Positions 43,318 through 52,287 of a DNA stretch of 64,000 bases are shown here, piece by piece (within the stretch, counting starts at the first letter, position 1; each line of letters starts with the position of its first letter). The notes under the pieces are model-generated. The model saw only the letters and a program-made list of their open reading frames with translations. It did not search any database and was not told the DNA's origin. Both the position numbers and the translations under genes were made by a program. Origin of the DNA: Adlercreutzia equolifaciens. GTDB taxonomy: Bacteria > Actinomycetota > Coriobacteriia > Coriobacteriales > Eggerthellaceae. The DNA is taken from assembly GCF_029076695.1 (NCBI RefSeq), contig NZ_JARFIK010000002.1, positions 558,001-622,000 of the forward strand. Direction: 5' to 3'.

Positions 43318-45618
43318 GTGAACCGCAAGAAGACCATAGGCATCATCGCTGTCGCCGCGGCGGCTATGATCATTGCGGTCTGTGTGTACCTGATGCAGCT
43401 GTCTTCCACAGTGGCGGGCAACCTCATGGACTCCGTCGAGGAAATTTCCCGTCACGATGTCGAGACTATCGAGGGCTCTCTTGATGATTCCTATGCACGC
43501 CTGGGGTCGGTGGCCGACCGCATGGCGGTCTATGACGTCAACAACGTTCACGAGGCCCAGGAGCAGCTGAATCTGGAAGCCGCTTCATCGGCGCTGTTCA
43601 ACGCCATTTACTTGCTGGAGGACGACGGAACGCTCTACAGCAGCTCCTACGTGCGCATCGATGCCGATGCCCATACCTATGATGAGCTCATGGCCGACGG
43701 GCGTGAGCATTTCGTCATGCTCTACGATGATGCCAACGGCAAGTTGGAAACCACCAAGGAGTCGCTTATCTTCGGCATTCGCCTGGAGCCGCTGGTCATT
43801 GGCGACCGCACGTTTGTGGCTATGCTCGGCCGCAGTGACTTGTCTGCTATCTCCAACCAGCTGGTCATCGAGAGCTTCAACGGCGAGGGCGTCTCCAGTG
43901 TGGTGAACTCGCAGGGCTACTATATTGTGAGCGCCAGCCCTGCCACCGATTTGGACGGCCGCGACAATTTCTACGATACGCTGGAAGCGGGGCGCATCGA
44001 GGACGGCGTGACCATTCAGGACGTGCGCCAGAATATCGCCGATGGCAAGGACTTCGTTATCAACTGCGTGACCGCCAACGGGGAAGATCTGGTCATGAGC
44101 TTTGCCCCCGTGGAAGGCACCTCCTGGTCGTTCATTATGGCGGTGCCCACCGAGGTGTTCGACGAGCGCTTTGCCCCGTTCATCACCATGACGGCGGGTA
44201 TGCTGGGCGCCATGGTGTGCGTGGTCACCATTATGCTGGCTCTCATCTATCGCTTCATCAAGCAATCGATGCAGGCCCAGGCCGAGGCCGCGGCCCGCAC
44301 CGAGTTCCTCTCCAATATGAGCCACGAGATTCGCACACCGCTCAACGGTATTATCGGCTTGAATCACCTGATGGAGCGCCATCTTGACGACCGAGAGGCT
44401 ATGGCGGGCTATGTGGGGAAGCTGGGCAAGGCCGCCCAGTACCTGCTGTCGCTGGTCAACGACATTCTCGATATGTCGAAGCTGCAGGCGGGCAAGGTGG
44501 AGCTGGTGCACGAGCCCTTCGACGTGCGGGCGCTTATCGACAACGTTTGCCAGATGCAGCGCGAGCCCATGGCCGATCGCGGTATCCTCTTCGACCTGAC
44601 GACAAAGGGCCTGCCCCGTCCGTTCCTGGTGGGCGACGAGGTACGCATCAGCCAGGTGCTCATGAACATCCTGTCCAACGCGGTAAAGTTCACTCCGCCA
44701 GGGGGCACCATCTCGATGAACGTGTCCCAGACGGTGGTGGCGTCGGGGCGCCAGGCCACCACGACCATCTCCATTGCCGACACCGGGTGCGGCATGACCC
44801 CGGAGTTCCAGGCCCACATCTTCGACGTGTTCACCCAGGAGCGCAATCGCAATAGCGAGAGCCAAAAGGGAACGGGCCTGGGCATGTCCATCAGCCATTT
44901 GCTGGTGGAGCAGATGGGCGGCCTGCTGAAGGTGGAGAGCGTGCTCAACGAGGGATCGTGCTTCACCATGGTGGTCACGCTGCCCATCGATCCGGCGCAC
45001 TTGGATGACGTGCCGGAAGAGGCCGGCGAGGTTGAGGGGCTGACTGGCGGCGAGAGCGCGGCGGCTCTTGGGGGGGTCCGGGCTTCGGCAAGCGAAGGCG
45101 GCGTGACTCCGGGCGGTGACGCCCCAGCGAATGCTGATGCCGTTGACGCAGCACCGAACGTGTCCGTGAGCACCGGCGCCGCTGATACGGACGTGCGCGC
45201 AGACGTCCCGGTGGATGCGCCCCAGGAAGGCCCCGTCCAGCTGTTGGTGGCGGAAGACAACGAGCTGAACGCCGACATTATCTCCAGCATCCTTACGGAG
45301 GAGGGCTACGCCATCACCATTGCCGAGAACGGCGAGGAGGCGGTGCGCGCCTTCGAGGCCTCGCCCGAGGGCTTCTTCGCCGCCATCCTCATGGATGCCC
45401 AAATGCCCGTGATGGACGGCTACGAAGCCGCCCGTGAGATCCGCGCCCTTAAGCGCACCGATGCCAAGACGGTGCGCATCTTCGCCTGTACCGCCTCAAC
45501 CTTTACCGAGGATCGCAATCGCGCCCTGGAAAGCGGCATGGACGACTTCCTGACTAAACCGCTCAATGTTACGGTCATGCTGCAGAAGCTGCAGGCCGTC
45601 AAGGAGGAGCTGTCATGA
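43318..45618 (+). CDS. Hybrid sensor histidine kinase with C-terminal receiver domain
   Basis: A 766-residue inner-membrane sensor. TM1 is at about 7-26, an extracytoplasmic sensor domain of about 255 residues (probably dCache/PAS-like) follows, and TM2 is at about 285-312. The dimerisation domain has the phospho-acceptor in NMSHEIRTPLNG (His336). The N box is LMNILSNAVKFTPPGG, the G boxes are IADTGCGM and KGTGLGMSI. A variable Ala/Asp-rich linker (about 565-640) leads to a receiver domain, with its phospho-acceptor in LMDAQMPVMDG (Asp693). Start: GTG at 43318 with AAAAAGGA upstream. Its stop overlaps the start of the solute-binding protein gene (ATGA). No separate response regulator or HPt gene is adjacent. 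Confidence 0.93.
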   Translation: MNRKKTIGIIAVAAAAMIIAVCVYLMQLSSTVAGNLMDSVEEISRHDVETIEGSLDDSYARLGSVADRMAVYDVNNVHEAQEQLNLEAASSALFNAIYLLEDDGTLYSSSYVRIDADAHTYDELMADGREHFVMLYDDANGKLETTKESLIFGIRLEPLVIGDRTFVAMLGRSDLSAISNQLVIESFNGEGVSSVVNSQGYYIVSASPATDLDGRDNFYDTLEAGRIEDGVTIQDVRQNIADGKDFVINCVTANGEDLVMSFAPVEGTSWSFIMAVPTEVFDERFAPFITMTAGMLGAMVCVVTIMLALIYRFIKQSMQAQAEAAARTEFLSNMSHEIRTPLNGIIGLNHLMERHLDDREAMAGYVGKLGKAAQYLLSLVNDILDMSKLQAGKVELVHEPFDVRALIDNVCQMQREPMADRGILFDLTTKGLPRPFLVGDEVRISQVLMNILSNAVKFTPPGGTISMNVSQTVVASGRQATTTISIADTGCGMTPEFQAHIFDVFTQERNRNSESQKGTGLGMSISHLLVEQMGGLLKVESVLNEGSCFTMVVTLPIDPAHLDDVPEEAGEVEGLTGGESAAALGGVRASASEGGVTPGGDAPANADAVDAAPNVSVSTGAADTDVRADVPVDAPQEGPVQLLVAEDNELNADIISSILTEEGYAITIAENGEEAVRAFEASPEGFFAAILMDAQMPVMDGYEAAREIRALKRTDAKTVRIFACTASTFTEDRNRALESGMDDFLTKPLNVTVMLQKLQAVKEELS

Positions 45619-46967
45619 CAACGTTTGACCAGATGCTCGCCTGTTCACTGACTCGTCGCTCGGCGGTGGCTTTGGGCGCGGCGGCCGTAGCGGCATCGCT
45701 GCTGCCTCTTTCGGGCTGCTCGTCCTCTTCGAAGGATGCCGTGCATTTGGTGGTCAAGGTGCCCCGCACCGGCCACGACGTGGTGTTCGATGAGGATATT
45801 AGCCAGGTGGAAACGGTCATCCAGGCTATGGTCGACGATTTCGTCGCCACCTACCAAGGGGCGCCCGTTGAAGCGGAAGTGGTGGTGTTCGAGCAGAACC
45901 AGTACGACGATGCGGTAGTAGGCAGCTTCGACACGGCGAAAGCCCCCGATGTGCTCTACGGCGACTACTTCAACATGTCCACCTATATCCACACCGGACG
46001 CGTGGTGCCTCTGGACGACATCATCACCACGGCTATTCGCGATGACATCTTCGACCATCTGTGGGAGACGAGCACGATTGAGGGCCGCGTGTACATGATG
46101 CCCTATCTCTCGCGGCAGAACGTACTGGCCTACAACAAGCAGATGTTCCGCGATGCCGGGCTCGAGCGCTATATAGCCGATGGCGAAATTACCGCCTGGT
46201 CCTTGGACGAATGGACTGAAATCTTGGACGCTCTGGCGGCCAGTCTGCCCGAGGGCAGCTTCCCCATGATGATGTATGCGGGCAGCTCCCAGGGCGACAC
46301 GCACATTATGACGCTGCTGCGCTCGGCCGGCTCGTCGTTCTTCGACGAGGACGGGCATTTCAACCTGTCCACGCCCGAGGGCATTGCTGCGCTGCGCTGG
46401 ATTCAGGACGGCGTGGGCCGCGGCTGGTTCCCGCCCCATGCGGAAAACCTGGAGATCGAGGACTGCTCCAGCTTGTTCAAGAACAACCAGCTGGGCATCT
46501 ACATGGTGAACAACGCCTCCATCGGGCGCTACGGCGACACCATCGGCCTGGTGAACTTCCCCGGTCCCGATGCCGACGGCTGCGCCACCACCTTCGCCTC
46601 GGGCTTCGAGGTATTCGACAACGGAGACCCCGAGAAAATGCAGGTGGCGAAGGATTTCATCTCGTTTGTGTACGGCAGCGAGAAATGGCTCGACTACGCC
46701 GCGGGCACGTTGCCGGCCTCGAAGGCGGTGGCCGAACGCTACGGCGATCAGATTCTCGCCTTCGACCTGTTCCGCGAGAACGCCGACAACGTGGTGGACT
46801 TCACGGGCAACAATCCCGACACGCGCGCCGTACGCGAGGTGTTCTACCCCTGCATCCACGACCTGCTCATGGGCAACGCCACCCCGGAGGAAACCGCCGA
46901 GAAGATCGACAACCTGTGTAACCAGGCCATCGACGAGGGCGTAGCCACTAGCACCTTGCACGAGTAG
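45615..46967 (+). CDS. Extracellular solute-binding lipoprotein (family 1) coupled to the sensor kinase
   Basis: A 450-residue periplasmic-binding-protein-type lipoprotein. The signal has a twin-arginine-like TRRSAVALG (residues 13-21) and a lipobox LSGC with Cys35. The mature part has the type II binding-protein order typical of sugar-binding members, including APDVLYGDYFNMSTYIHTGR, MPYLSRQNVLAYNKQMF and TPEGIAALRWIQDGVGRGW. The start codon overlaps the stop of the hybrid kinase gene (ATGA, 45615-45618). No ABC permease or ATPase gene is nearby, so a role in delivering ligand to the kinase is more likely than transport. This is an inference from gene order. Confidence 0.9.
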   Translation: MTTFDQMLACSLTRRSAVALGAAAVAASLLPLSGCSSSSKDAVHLVVKVPRTGHDVVFDEDISQVETVIQAMVDDFVATYQGAPVEAEVVVFEQNQYDDAVVGSFDTAKAPDVLYGDYFNMSTYIHTGRVVPLDDIITTAIRDDIFDHLWETSTIEGRVYMMPYLSRQNVLAYNKQMFRDAGLERYIADGEITAWSLDEWTEILDALAASLPEGSFPMMMYAGSSQGDTHIMTLLRSAGSSFFDEDGHFNLSTPEGIAALRWIQDGVGRGWFPPHAENLEIEDCSSLFKNNQLGIYMVNNASIGRYGDTIGLVNFPGPDADGCATTFASGFEVFDNGDPEKMQVAKDFISFVYGSEKWLDYAAGTLPASKAVAERYGDQILAFDLFRENADNVVDFTGNNPDTRAVREVFYPCIHDLLMGNATPEETAEKIDNLCNQAIDEGVATSTLHE

Positions 46968-47063
46968 GGGAGCGTGAGGGGCGCGGGAGGCAGAAGAGGG
47001 TCCGGCGCCAATGAGCGCAGGCGACTCTCAACTTGTGCGGAATTCCGTGCCGCTGTCGGGTGC

Positions 47064-47093
47064 TTGGGCGCGGGGGCGGCTCGTTCGTATACA
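47064..47093 (+). promoter_or_regulatory. Candidate promoter of the tyrA-aroA-cmk run
   Basis: TTGGGC (47064-47069) and TATACA (47088-47093) with an 18-bp spacer, 48 nt before the tyrA start. Confidence 0.5.
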
Positions 47094-47141
47094 ATGGGAG
47101 GCGATTTATTCGCAGATCACGTGAGGAACGAATCGCATCCT

Positions 47142-48344
47142 ATGAGTGAAGCTATGGAACAAGTAAACGAGGAGGCGTCGGTCGACGTTTCGGCTGCCGC
47201 CCCCTTCTCCGCCGTGGCCGTTATCGGCCTGGGCCTTATCGGCGCGTCGCTGGCGGCCACGCTGGCGGCGAAGATGCCCGACGCTACCGTCTTCGGCGTC
47301 GATACCGATCCAGCCACCTGCGCCACGGCCGTTGAGCGCGGCTGGGTGTCCGCCGCCTCGGGTCCCGACGATGAGGCCTTCCGTGCCTTTATCCAGGGCC
47401 CCTGCCAGCTGGTGGTCATCGCTACGCCCGTGGCGGCGGTGGACGACTACCTGGAGCGTCTGCGCGCGTGGGACTACCGGGGCGTGGTTACCGACACCAT
47501 CTCCACCAAGGGCCATATTCTGGCCGCAGCTGCCGAGATTCTGCCGGCGCCCGAGCGCTACGTGCCGGGGCATCCCATGGCCGGCTCCGAGCAGAATGGC
47601 ATTGCCGGCGCCCGCGCCGACCTCTTCGAGGGCGCGAACTGGATTCTCTGCCCCGACGAGACCACGCTGCCCGAGGATTTCCAGCACCTGCACGAGTTGG
47701 TCACCGGCATCGACGCCCGCGTGGTGTCGCTCCATCGCGAGGAGCACGACCAGGCCGTGGCTATTGTGAGCCACGTGCCCCATATGGTGGCAAGCTCGCT
47801 CATGCAGCTGGCCAACGCCCATGCCGACGATTCGCGCTCCATCATGCGCCTGGCCGCCGGCGGTTTCAAGGACTCCACGCGCATTGCCGCGGGCAGCCCC
47901 AAGTTGTGGTGCGGCATCGCCTTCGACAACGCCGACGCCCTGCGCGCCGGGCTCGATGAGATGGCCGGCATCATCGGCTCCTTCTCCGCCGCCCTGGCCG
48001 AGGGCGACCGCGAGACCTTCACCCGTCTTCTGGCCGAGGCCGCCGAGGCCCGGCGCGCTCTGCCCGCCGCCTGGGTGCCCTCCACCGAGAAGCTGCTGGA
48101 GGTGCGCATCCCCATGGTCAACCGTACCGGCGTGGTGGCCGAGGTCTGCACTATTGCAAGCTCGGTGGGATGCAATATACAATCCATTGACATCGACCAT
48201 ATTAGCGAGGGCAACGCCGTTTTGTCCCTCATCCTCACCGATGAGGGCGATGTGGGTCAGCTGTCGTTGCAGCTGATCAACGCCGGCTTCTCTGTATCGT
48301 TCAGTCCCCTTATGCCGAAGGAGTACGCTCATGTCGACGAGTGA
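47142..48344 (+). CDS. tyrA: Prephenate dehydrogenase with C-terminal ACT domain
   Basis: A 400-residue enzyme that oxidises prephenate to 4-hydroxyphenylpyruvate in tyrosine synthesis. The NAD motif is VAVIGLGLIGASLAATLAAK (residues 26-45). GHPMAGSEQNGIAGARADLF and the catalytic-His region VSHVPHMVASSLMQLA follow. Residues from about 325 form an ACT domain (LLEVRIPMVNRTGVVAEVCT), probably for feedback control by an amino acid. I chose ATG 47142; the upstream open frame is not protein-like. It overlaps aroA by 14 nt. Confidence 0.93.
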   Translation: MSEAMEQVNEEASVDVSAAAPFSAVAVIGLGLIGASLAATLAAKMPDATVFGVDTDPATCATAVERGWVSAASGPDDEAFRAFIQGPCQLVVIATPVAAVDDYLERLRAWDYRGVVTDTISTKGHILAAAAEILPAPERYVPGHPMAGSEQNGIAGARADLFEGANWILCPDETTLPEDFQHLHELVTGIDARVVSLHREEHDQAVAIVSHVPHMVASSLMQLANAHADDSRSIMRLAAGGFKDSTRIAAGSPKLWCGIAFDNADALRAGLDEMAGIIGSFSAALAEGDRETFTRLLAEAAEARRALPAAWVPSTEKLLEVRIPMVNRTGVVAEVCTIASSVGCNIQSIDIDHISEGNAVLSLILTDEGDVGQLSLQLINAGFSVSFSPLMPKEYAHVDE

Positions 48345-49674
48345 ATCGGTCACGCTGCCGCCGTACACCATCATCGAACCGTTGGGAGGTCCGCTTGAGG
48401 GATCCCTCACGGTTCCCGGCGATAAGTCCATTTCCCACCGCGCCGTGCTGTTCGCCGCCATGGCCGAGGGCACCTCGCATTTGACGGGGGTGCTCGATTC
48501 CGAGGACGTGCGCGCCTCCATTCGCGCCGTTGAGGCTCTGGGCGCTTCGGTGCTGCTGGACCGTCAGGCCGACGGCACGCTGGCCGGCACGGTAACCGGC
48601 TGGGGCCAGCAGGGCCCGGCCCAGCCCGATGCTCCCATCGACTGCGGCAACTCCGGCACTACGGCGCGCCTGCTCATGGGTATTGTGGCGCCGTGGGACA
48701 TCAAGGTCACCATCACCGGCGATGCCAGCTTGCAAAAGCGCCCCATGCGCCGCATTGTGGCGCCCCTGGCGAAGATGGGCTGCGACTTCGAACCGGAAAC
48801 GCCGGAGCATCTGCCCATCACCGTGTGCGGCAGCCGCGAGCTGCGGGCTATCGACTACACGTCGCCCATGGCCTCGGCCCAGCTCAAAACCGCCGTGCTG
48901 CTGGCCGGCACCTTCGCCGAGGGCACTACCACGGTGAATGAGCCGGCGCCTTCCCGCAACCATACCGAGCTCATGCTCCCCGAGTTCAATGTGCCCACCA
49001 CGGCCGGTACCCGCGTGGCCTCGGTGCAGGGGCCGGCCGAGATGCTGGCTTCCGACGTGGTGGTGCCGGGCGATCCGTCCTCGGCCGCCTTCGTGGCTGC
49101 GGCGGCGCTTCTGGCCCGCGGCAGCTCGGTGCGCATCGAGAACGTCTCGCTCAACCCGGCCCGCATCGGCTTTGTGCGCACCCTGGAGCGCATGGGCGCC
49201 GACATTCGCGAGAGCTACGAGGGCGCCGAGGGCAAGGAGCCTCGGGGCGCCATCACCATCAACTACACGCCTACGCTGCGCGGCTGCGAGATTCCCTCGC
49301 AGCATATCGCCTCGGTCATCGACGAGATTCCCGTGCTGGCCCTGGTGGCTGCCCATGCCCGCGGCATCACGGTGTTCCACGAGGTGGGCGAGCTGCGTGT
49401 GAAGGAATCCGACCGTCTGGCCGCCATCATCGAGGGTTTAGGCCAGCTGGGCATCGACGCCTGGGAAGAGGGGGACGACCTCTATGTGGAGGGCAACCCC
49501 AACCTGCAGGTGCCTGCGGGTCTCGTATTCGACTCCCATGGCGACCATCGTCTAGCCATGACCTGGGCGCTGGTAGGTGCCTGCGGCCGTGTGCCGGTCA
49601 ACGTTACGGAGTTCACCTGCGTGGCGGTAAGTTACCCCGATTTCCTCGCTGACCTGAAAGGCCTGGTGAAATAG
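48331..49674 (+). CDS. aroA: 3-phosphoshikimate 1-carboxyvinyltransferase (EPSP synthase)
   Basis: A 447-residue enzyme of the shikimate pathway that transfers enolpyruvyl from PEP to shikimate-3-phosphate. Motifs: VPGDKSISHRAVLFAAMAEG (residues about 29-48), DCGNSGTTARLLMG, and GELRVKESDRLAAI. It starts inside the tyrA end and its last base is the first base of the cmk GTG start, which suggests tight translational coupling. Confidence 0.97.
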   Translation: MSTSESVTLPPYTIIEPLGGPLEGSLTVPGDKSISHRAVLFAAMAEGTSHLTGVLDSEDVRASIRAVEALGASVLLDRQADGTLAGTVTGWGQQGPAQPDAPIDCGNSGTTARLLMGIVAPWDIKVTITGDASLQKRPMRRIVAPLAKMGCDFEPETPEHLPITVCGSRELRAIDYTSPMASAQLKTAVLLAGTFAEGTTTVNEPAPSRNHTELMLPEFNVPTTAGTRVASVQGPAEMLASDVVVPGDPSSAAFVAAAALLARGSSVRIENVSLNPARIGFVRTLERMGADIRESYEGAEGKEPRGAITINYTPTLRGCEIPSQHIASVIDEIPVLALVAAHARGITVFHEVGELRVKESDRLAAIIEGLGQLGIDAWEEGDDLYVEGNPNLQVPAGLVFDSHGDHRLAMTWALVGACGRVPVNVTEFTCVAVSYPDFLADLKGLVK

Positions 49675-50348
49675 TGATCGTCGCCATCGACGGCCCCTCG
49701 GGGGCCGGCAAGTCCACCGTGGCCAAAGCGGTGGCCAAGGAGCTGGGCTTCTCCTGCCTCGACACCGGGGCCATGTACCGCTCCATCGCCTGGCGCGCGC
49801 TGCAGGACGGCGTTGCGCTTGACGATGAGGAGGGCCTAGGGGCTATCGCCCGCACCTACGACATTGCCTTCGGCCATGTGGAGGGCGACCCGGTGCCCCG
49901 TCGCGTGTTCATCGGCGACGACGAGGTCACCGACGCCATTCGCACCGCTGAAATCGACCGCGCTGTCAGCCCCGTCTCCGCGGTGCCCGCCGTGCGCGCG
50001 GCCCTGCTCGACCAGCAGCGCCGCATCGGCAACGCCGGCAACTACGTGGTGGAGGGTCGCGACATCGGCACCGTGGTGTTTCCCGACGCGGCCGTGAAGG
50101 TGTTCCTGACGGCCTCCGACGAAGAGCGCGCCCATCGTCGCGTTCGCCAGAACGTCGATCGCGGCATCGGCTCCATCGACTACGAAGAGGTGCTGGCCGA
50201 TCTGCGGCGCCGCGACGAGGCCGATGCCTCCCGCGAGACGGCGCCGCTGCGAGCGGCCGAGGATGCGGTGCAGATGGATTCCACCGGTCGCTACATTGAA
50301 GAGGTCATCGAGGATATCTGCGCGTTGGCCCGCGAGGCGCAGTCGTAA
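49674..50348 (+). CDS. cmk: Cytidylate kinase
   Basis: A 224-residue nucleotide kinase that phosphorylates CMP and dCMP. The P-loop is AIDGPSGAGKSTVAKAVAKE (residues 4-23), with LDTGAMYRSIAWRAL, VEGRDIGTVVFPDA and the lid region RVRQNVDRGIGSIDYEEVLA. GTG start, overlapping the aroA stop by one base. The tyrA-aroA-cmk order is common in Gram-positive bacteria. Confidence 0.96.
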   Translation: MIVAIDGPSGAGKSTVAKAVAKELGFSCLDTGAMYRSIAWRALQDGVALDDEEGLGAIARTYDIAFGHVEGDPVPRRVFIGDDEVTDAIRTAEIDRAVSPVSAVPAVRAALLDQQRRIGNAGNYVVEGRDIGTVVFPDAAVKVFLTASDEERAHRRVRQNVDRGIGSIDYEEVLADLRRRDEADASRETAPLRAAEDAVQMDSTGRYIEEVIEDICALAREAQS

Positions 50349-50365
50349 CTCTGCCAAAGTCGGAT

Positions 50366-50467
50366 CACGGGGTAGTGCTCAGTCGCTCAGACAGTTCTCG
50401 CTCGGCGAAACAGCCCACTGGGCTGTTTCGTTCGCTGCGGAACTCGCTTGGTGAGCACCACCCCGTG
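50366..50467 (+). repeat. Palindromic repeat, family II copy c
   Basis: Outer arms CACGGGGTAGTGCTCA and TGAGCACCACCCCGTG pair with one mismatch. The core is GAAACAGCCCA/TGGGCTGTTTC. It lies between cmk and the acyltransferase gene. Confidence 0.87.
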
Positions 50468-50503
50468 CTCCTCTTCGCTCAACTCTTGTAGGAGTGCTTC
50501 TCA

Positions 50504-51415
50504 ATGAGTTTATTCCTGAAATACGAGGATATGTGGGATATGGATCTGGGCGGCGAGCCCAGCAAGAAGGAGATCCCGCATTGGTTTGGCAACCTGGCTT
50601 GGATTGTCATCGGCGGTCTGTGCAAGCTGCTGTTCCGCTATCGGGTGGACAACCGCCAGAAGCTGCGCGCCTTCCAAAACGCCGAGGGCGCCATTGTCAT
50701 CTGCAACCACACCTCGTTTTTCGACGTGGTGTTCATGTACCTGGCTGCGCGCCCGTCGCAGTGGGTGCGCCTCATGGGCCGCGACTCGCTGTTCGACAAC
50801 GCTGGCGGTCTGCTGGGTCAGATCCTCTCGCGCGTTGGTGCCTTCCCGGTGAAACGCGACACTGCCGACATGACCTCCATCAAGCGCGCGGTGCGCATGC
50901 TGAAGCGCCAAGAGCTGGTGGGCATTCTGCCCGAGGGCACGCGCCGCGGCAAGAGCAACCGCAAGCCTGACATTCACGCCGGCGTGGCTATGATCGCCCG
51001 TATGGCGAAGGTGCCCATTCTGCCCATGACGGTGCGCGGGGTGGAGAAGATCAAGAACAAGGGCGAGCGTGTGCATTTTCCGAAGGTGACGGTTGACTAC
51101 GGCGACCCCATCTTGGTCAGCGATTTCGACTTTCTGCCCAAGGACGACCGCCTGGAAGCTTGTTCCTGGTACGCGCTGCGCGAGTGCTTCGCGCTGTTCT
51201 ACAACGTGAAGCCCGAAGCGGTGGACATGTCGGCGCTGTTTCCCGATGCGAAGGACTACACGGCAGTCTTCGCCGAGCATCCGATGCCCCGCCATACCAG
51301 CGAGGAGCTGGCTGAGGCCGCCCGCGCCAAAGCGGCGGCGAAGGCGGCAAAAGAGGCGGCCAAGGCCGAGAAGGCGTCGAAGGACGCCGACGCTGCCGGC
51401 GCGGATAAGGAGTAG
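50504..51415 (+). CDS. 1-acyl-sn-glycerol-3-phosphate acyltransferase (PlsC-like)
   Basis: A 303-residue membrane-associated acyltransferase of phospholipid synthesis. The HX4D motif is CNHTSFFDVVFMY (about residues 67-79). The substrate motif is LPEGTRRGKSNRKPD, and PILPMTVRGVEKI matches block IV. The C-terminus from about 268 is an Ala/Lys/Glu coiled tail (AKAAAKAAKEAAKAEK) not needed for catalysis. TAGGAG precedes the ATG. Its position before ispH follows a widespread cmk-plsC-ispH order. Confidence 0.93.
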   Translation: MSLFLKYEDMWDMDLGGEPSKKEIPHWFGNLAWIVIGGLCKLLFRYRVDNRQKLRAFQNAEGAIVICNHTSFFDVVFMYLAARPSQWVRLMGRDSLFDNAGGLLGQILSRVGAFPVKRDTADMTSIKRAVRMLKRQELVGILPEGTRRGKSNRKPDIHAGVAMIARMAKVPILPMTVRGVEKIKNKGERVHFPKVTVDYGDPILVSDFDFLPKDDRLEACSWYALRECFALFYNVKPEAVDMSALFPDAKDYTAVFAEHPMPRHTSEELAEAARAKAAAKAAKEAAKAEKASKDADAAGADKE

Positions 51416-51417
51416 CC

Positions 51418-52284
51418 ATGGAGGTCGTTCGTGCGAAGCGGGCCGGCGCCTGCTATGGCGTGCAGCGCGCGCTGGACATGGCCGACGAGGTCATTGCCGA
51501 CGGCAGCATTGCCTACACCCTGGGGCCGCTCATCCATAATCCCCAGGTAGTAGCCGACTTGGCCGAGCGCGGCGCCGAGCCCGTGGACGATGTTGCGGCT
51601 ATTGAGTGGACACCCGCGAGAGAAGGGGAGGGGGAGATCCCGTCAGTGGTCATTCGTTCCCATGGCGTGACCCCCCAGGTGCTGGATGCCGTGCGCGAAC
51701 GGGGCTTCGCGGTGGTCGACGCCACGTGCCCCCATGTGTCGCGTGCGCAGAAGGCGGCGGCCGAGTTAGCCCGCGAGGGCTGTCGCGTCATTGTGGTGGG
51801 AGAGGAGGGCCATCCGGAAGTGGAGGGCCTGACCGCCTGGGCCCGCCAGGCCGGCGGCAAGGTGGACGTGGTGGCCAGCCCCGCTGACATTCCTGCGGGC
51901 CTGTACGACCCGGTGGGCGTCGTAGCCCAGACTACCCAGCGTCGCGAGAACCTAGAGGCCGTGGTGGAGACCCTGCGCGAAGCCGGCCTTGACCCCCAGG
52001 TGAAGAATACCATCTGCTCAGCCACACGTCAGCGCCAGGAAGCCGCTGCCGAGCTGGCGGCCAACGTGGACGCCATGGTGGTCATCGGCGGCCGCAACTC
52101 GTCGAACACCACCCGCCTCGCCGAGGTGTGTGCGCTCACGTGCCCGCGTACCTTCCACATCGAGTCGGCCGACGAGCTGGAGCCGCCCGCTTTCGAGGGC
52201 TGCGCCCGCGTAGGCGTGACGGCCGGTGCAAGTACCCCGGAGAACCAAATTGCCGCTGTAGAGGCGTTTCTGAAGACGCTGTAG
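51418..52284 (+). CDS. ispH: 4-hydroxy-3-methylbut-2-enyl diphosphate reductase
   Basis: A 288-residue iron-sulfur enzyme, the last step of the MEP isoprenoid pathway. The three cluster cysteines are in AGACYGVQRA (Cys13), DATCPHVSRAQ and NTICSATRQRQ. VIRSHGVTP carries a substrate His and ASTPENQI is the C-terminal motif. It begins 2 nt after the acyltransferase stop. Confidence 0.96.
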   Translation: MEVVRAKRAGACYGVQRALDMADEVIADGSIAYTLGPLIHNPQVVADLAERGAEPVDDVAAIEWTPAREGEGEIPSVVIRSHGVTPQVLDAVRERGFAVVDATCPHVSRAQKAAAELAREGCRVIVVGEEGHPEVEGLTAWARQAGGKVDVVASPADIPAGLYDPVGVVAQTTQRRENLEAVVETLREAGLDPQVKNTICSATRQRQEAAAELAANVDAMVVIGGRNSSNTTRLAEVCALTCPRTFHIESADELEPPAFEGCARVGVTAGASTPENQIAAVEAFLKTL

Positions 52285-52287
52285 GCC

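Noticed and set aside
43318-46967. Reading the solute-binding protein gene as part of a conventional ABC import operon
   Set aside because: No permease or ATPase gene lies on either side; the neighbours are the hybrid kinase and tyrA.
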